From UBA1206 sp045600105 (lineage in GTDB: Bacteria > Bacillota > Clostridia > Oscillospirales > CAG-382), in assembly GCA_045600105.1 (NCBI GenBank), contig JAZRXG010000049.1, positions 1 through 64,000 of the forward strand: a stretch of DNA of 64,000 bases, written 5' to 3'. The notes under the pieces are model-generated. The model did not search any database. It worked only from the letters and a program-made list of their open reading frames with translations, and was not told the DNA's origin. A program made the translations under genes and the position numbers. Positions within the stretch are counted from its first letter, which is position 1, and each line of letters begins with the position of its first letter. Below are positions 63,229 to 64,000 of the stretch, piece after piece.

Positions 63229-64000
63229 ACCTGCGACTTACGGGAAACTTTCTCGGAAAGATACTGCTTCTCGAATGTGCCGCGATGGTGCCGTCGCTGA
63301 TACTCTCGATCTGTGAAACGAATTGGAGCTCGGTCACGGCTTTCCTCATCACGATGGCGGCGCTTTCCGCTTTCGGGGGCATGCTTTCCCTGATAAAAGC
63401 CAAAAAACAAAAACTTTACGCCCGCGAAGGCTTCGTCATAGTTGCGCTTTCGTGGATACTCATTTCGCTTTTCGGTGCGCTTCCGTACACGATTAGCGGC
63501 TATATCCCGTCCTACGTCGATTCCCTGTTCGAGACGGTATCGGGCTTCACGACCACCGGCTCGTCCATACTCTCGGACATCGAAGCGCTTCCGATGGGGC
63601 TTCTGCTCTGGCGAAGCATAACCATCTGGCTCGGCGGTATGGGCGTGCTCGTGTTCATACTCGCGCTCGCTCCGCGCGGCAACGGCAACGGCATGAATCT
63701 TCACATAATGAAAGCCGAAAGCCCGGGGCCCGTCGTGGGCAAGATAGCGCCCAAGCTTCATTCGACAGCGCGCATCCTTTATTCGATGTACATCGCGCTG
63801 ACAATACTTGAATTCATCTTCCTCATCTGCGGAGGGATGCCGCTTTTCGACTCGGTCAACACCGCCCTTTCGACGGCAGGCACCGGCGGATTCGCCATAA
63901 GGAACGCGGGCATCGCCGCGTATTCGGCGTACAGCCAGGTAGTCATCGCGATATTCATGATGCTGTTCGGCGTGAACTTCAGCATCTATTATCTGCTCCT
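63225..64000 (+). CDS. trkH: Potassium uptake protein TrkH, cut by the window end
   Basis: First about 258 residues of a protein normally about 480 long. ATGA overlap with trkA gives the start. Membrane helices at about 10-28, 35-55, 65-90 are followed by the first selectivity-filter segment (SGFTTTGSS near residue 103) and a second pore region (STAGTGGF). It is the K+ channel-like subunit of the Trk system. The end lies beyond position 64000. Confidence 0.93.
   Translation, partial: MNLRLTGNFLGKILLLECAAMVPSLILSICETNWSSVTAFLITMAALSAFGGMLSLIKAKKQKLYAREGFVIVALSWILISLFGALPYTISGYIPSYVDSLFETVSGFTTTGSSILSDIEALPMGLLLWRSITIWLGGMGVLVFILALAPRGNGNGMNLHIMKAESPGPVVGKIAPKLHSTARILYSMYIALTILEFIFLICGGMPLFDSVNTALSTAGTGGFAIRNAGIAAYSAYSQVVIAIFMMLFGVNFSIYYLL

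Overview
The window looks like a chromosomal segment of an anaerobic Bacillota bacterium, most likely an uncultured gut-type member of class Clostridia. Evidence: Gram-positive lipoproteins and a PASTA-type cell division PBP, strict-anaerobe enzymes (pyruvate:ferredoxin oxidoreductase, NfnAB-type oxidoreductase, FeoAB), strong GGAGG ribosome binding sites, and sigma-A promoters nearly all with a 17-bp spacer. The species cannot be named from the sequence. There are no rRNA or tRNA genes, no CRISPR array and no transposase.

Layout. 0-2 kb: a tandem array of tiny hairpins, a zinc-ribbon membrane protein and an M55 D-aminopeptidase. 2.1-2.9 kb: a HAD-IIA phosphatase. 7.9-2.9 kb (leftward): feoA-feoB-HAD phosphatase-solute-binding-like lipoprotein-membrane protein, from a promoter with a perfect palindrome. 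9.3-8.0 kb: tcdA and a cytidylate-kinase-like gene. 21.4-9.4 kb: a reduced dcw cluster (mraZ, rsmH, ftsL, PBP, murF, mraY, ftsW, murG, ftsQ, then two tandem ftsZ genes on their own promoter), without murC, murD, murE or ftsA. 22.8-21.7 kb: an M23/G5 protein. 23.0-25.2 kb: ilvE and a DUF3810 metalloprotease-like protein. 38.0-25.4 kb: a seven-gene sugar-type ABC importer locus with two permease pairs, a giant carbohydrate-binding/solute-binding fusion, an NHL/TPR/Yip1 membrane protein and a DUF5696 protein, but no ATPase and no recognised glycosidase. 39.6-38.6 kb: a VanY-like protein that has lost its zinc ligands. 43.2-39.7 kb: nifJ.

From 43.5 kb onward most genes run rightward: yifB/comM, a run of envelope proteins (45.3-49.6 kb), an ECF sigma factor with its membrane partner (49.7-52.0 kb), DUF4434-RpiR-BaiN-like operon, gdhA and trkA-trkH (cut by the window end). 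Leftward exceptions are pepT and the nfnA-nfnB-cysK operon. The strand switch lies beside a cluster of DnaA boxes at 45.09-45.17 kb, which suggests a replication origin or a DnaA-titrating site although dnaA is not next to it.

Metabolically the pieces connect: NifJ makes reduced ferredoxin, NfnAB can use it with NADH to make NADPH, and GdhA and biosynthesis use NADPH. The best candidates for something undescribed are the seven-gene ABC locus, the DnaA-box cluster at the strand switch, the twin ftsZ in a dcw cluster without ftsA, and the dead VanY-like protein.
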